DNA of 5,400 nucleotides from an uncultured Ruminococcus sp. (GTDB taxonomy: Bacteria; Bacillota; Clostridia; Oscillospirales; Ruminococcaceae), in the NCBI GenBank assembly GCA_945835085.1, contig CAMAIG010000140.1:1-5400 (forward strand), written 5' to 3'. Below, piece by piece: positions 5,311 through 5,400 of the stretch. The translations under genes and the position numbers were made by a program. Each line of letters begins with the position of its first letter. Within the stretch, counting starts at the first letter, position 1. The notes beneath the pieces are model-generated. The model saw only the letters and a program-made list of their open reading frames with translations, made no database searches and was not told the origin of the DNA.

Positions 5311-5400
5311 TTGTCATATGCAGAATTTGGCTTCATTACATACGTTACCGAGCCGCAAAATATAGGAAATATCGCCATTTATCCAACGAGGCGGCTTCGG
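5311..5400 (+). CDS. Possible start of a next gene, faintly GNAT-like, cut by window end
   Basis: From TTG 5311 one frame stays open for 30 codons to the window edge. AGGTG (5302-5306) lies 4 nt upstream and a candidate promoter lies further up. An in-frame TGA at 5305-5307 bars an earlier start. The residues include SYAEFGFITYV and GNIAIYPTRRLR, which resemble strand 4 and the beginning of the acetyl-CoA-binding motif A of GNAT acetyltransferases ('NIAV.PeyRgrGiG'). A complete GNAT would have about 50-70 residues before this point, so this would be either a 5'-truncated remnant or a coincidence. Competing frames are GTG 5304, also open to the end but not protein-like, and ATG 5318, which stops after 15 codons. 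Low certainty. Confidence 0.3.
   Translation, partial: MSYAEFGFITYVTEPQNIGNIAIYPTRRLR

Overview
This 5.4-kb window looks like a chromosomal segment of a Gram-positive, Clostridia-type gut bacterium, probably Oscillospiraceae/Ruminococcus-like. The reasons are medium GC, strong GGAGG ribosome sites, frequent TTG starts, sigma-A type promoters and compact operons. The assignment rests on general style and not on a marker gene. All supported genes lie on the + strand.

Left block (1-3526): the window opens inside the C-terminal half of a SpoU/TrmH-family RNA 2'-O-methyltransferase (rlmB-like). After 37 nt with no terminator comes a large gene (436-3456, TTG start) for a 1006-residue membrane protein. 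Its C-terminal 560 residues have the eight-helix layout of a P1B (heavy-metal) P-type ATPase: 4 helices, a small loop, 2 helices, a large loop, 2 helices. Recognisable N- and P-domain sequence is present, but the catalytic signatures (TGE, DKTGT, HP, GDGxND) are lost or deleted. In front lies a ~440-residue charged, probably disordered cytoplasmic region with repeated SLDDILNxY-like motifs. It looks like a pseudo-ATPase of unknown job and is the most unusual item here. An 11-bp GC-rich hairpin with a T-tract ends this unit.

Middle (3519-3603): right after the terminator are two copies of a 23-bp sequence at a 28-bp period. They carry four TTTGTACA-like boxes and abut a near-consensus promoter (TTGACA, 17 bp, TATAAT with extended -10 TG).

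Right block (3647-5255): this promoter should drive three tightly packed genes. The first is a 105-residue protein resembling a minimal nucleotidyltransferase (MNT) that has lost its GS and DxD motifs. The second is a HEPN-domain protein whose start overlaps it by 14 nt. The third is an amidohydrolase-2 family metal hydrolase starting 3 nt after the HEPN stop. The first two form an MNT-HEPN pair of toxin-antitoxin-like architecture; the hydrolase appears translationally coupled, but its link to the pair is unknown.

Right edge (5256-5400): an AT-rich stretch holds a plausible promoter and a possible TTG-started reading frame, open to the window end, with a faint GNAT-acetyltransferase-like sequence. 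This last call is weak.
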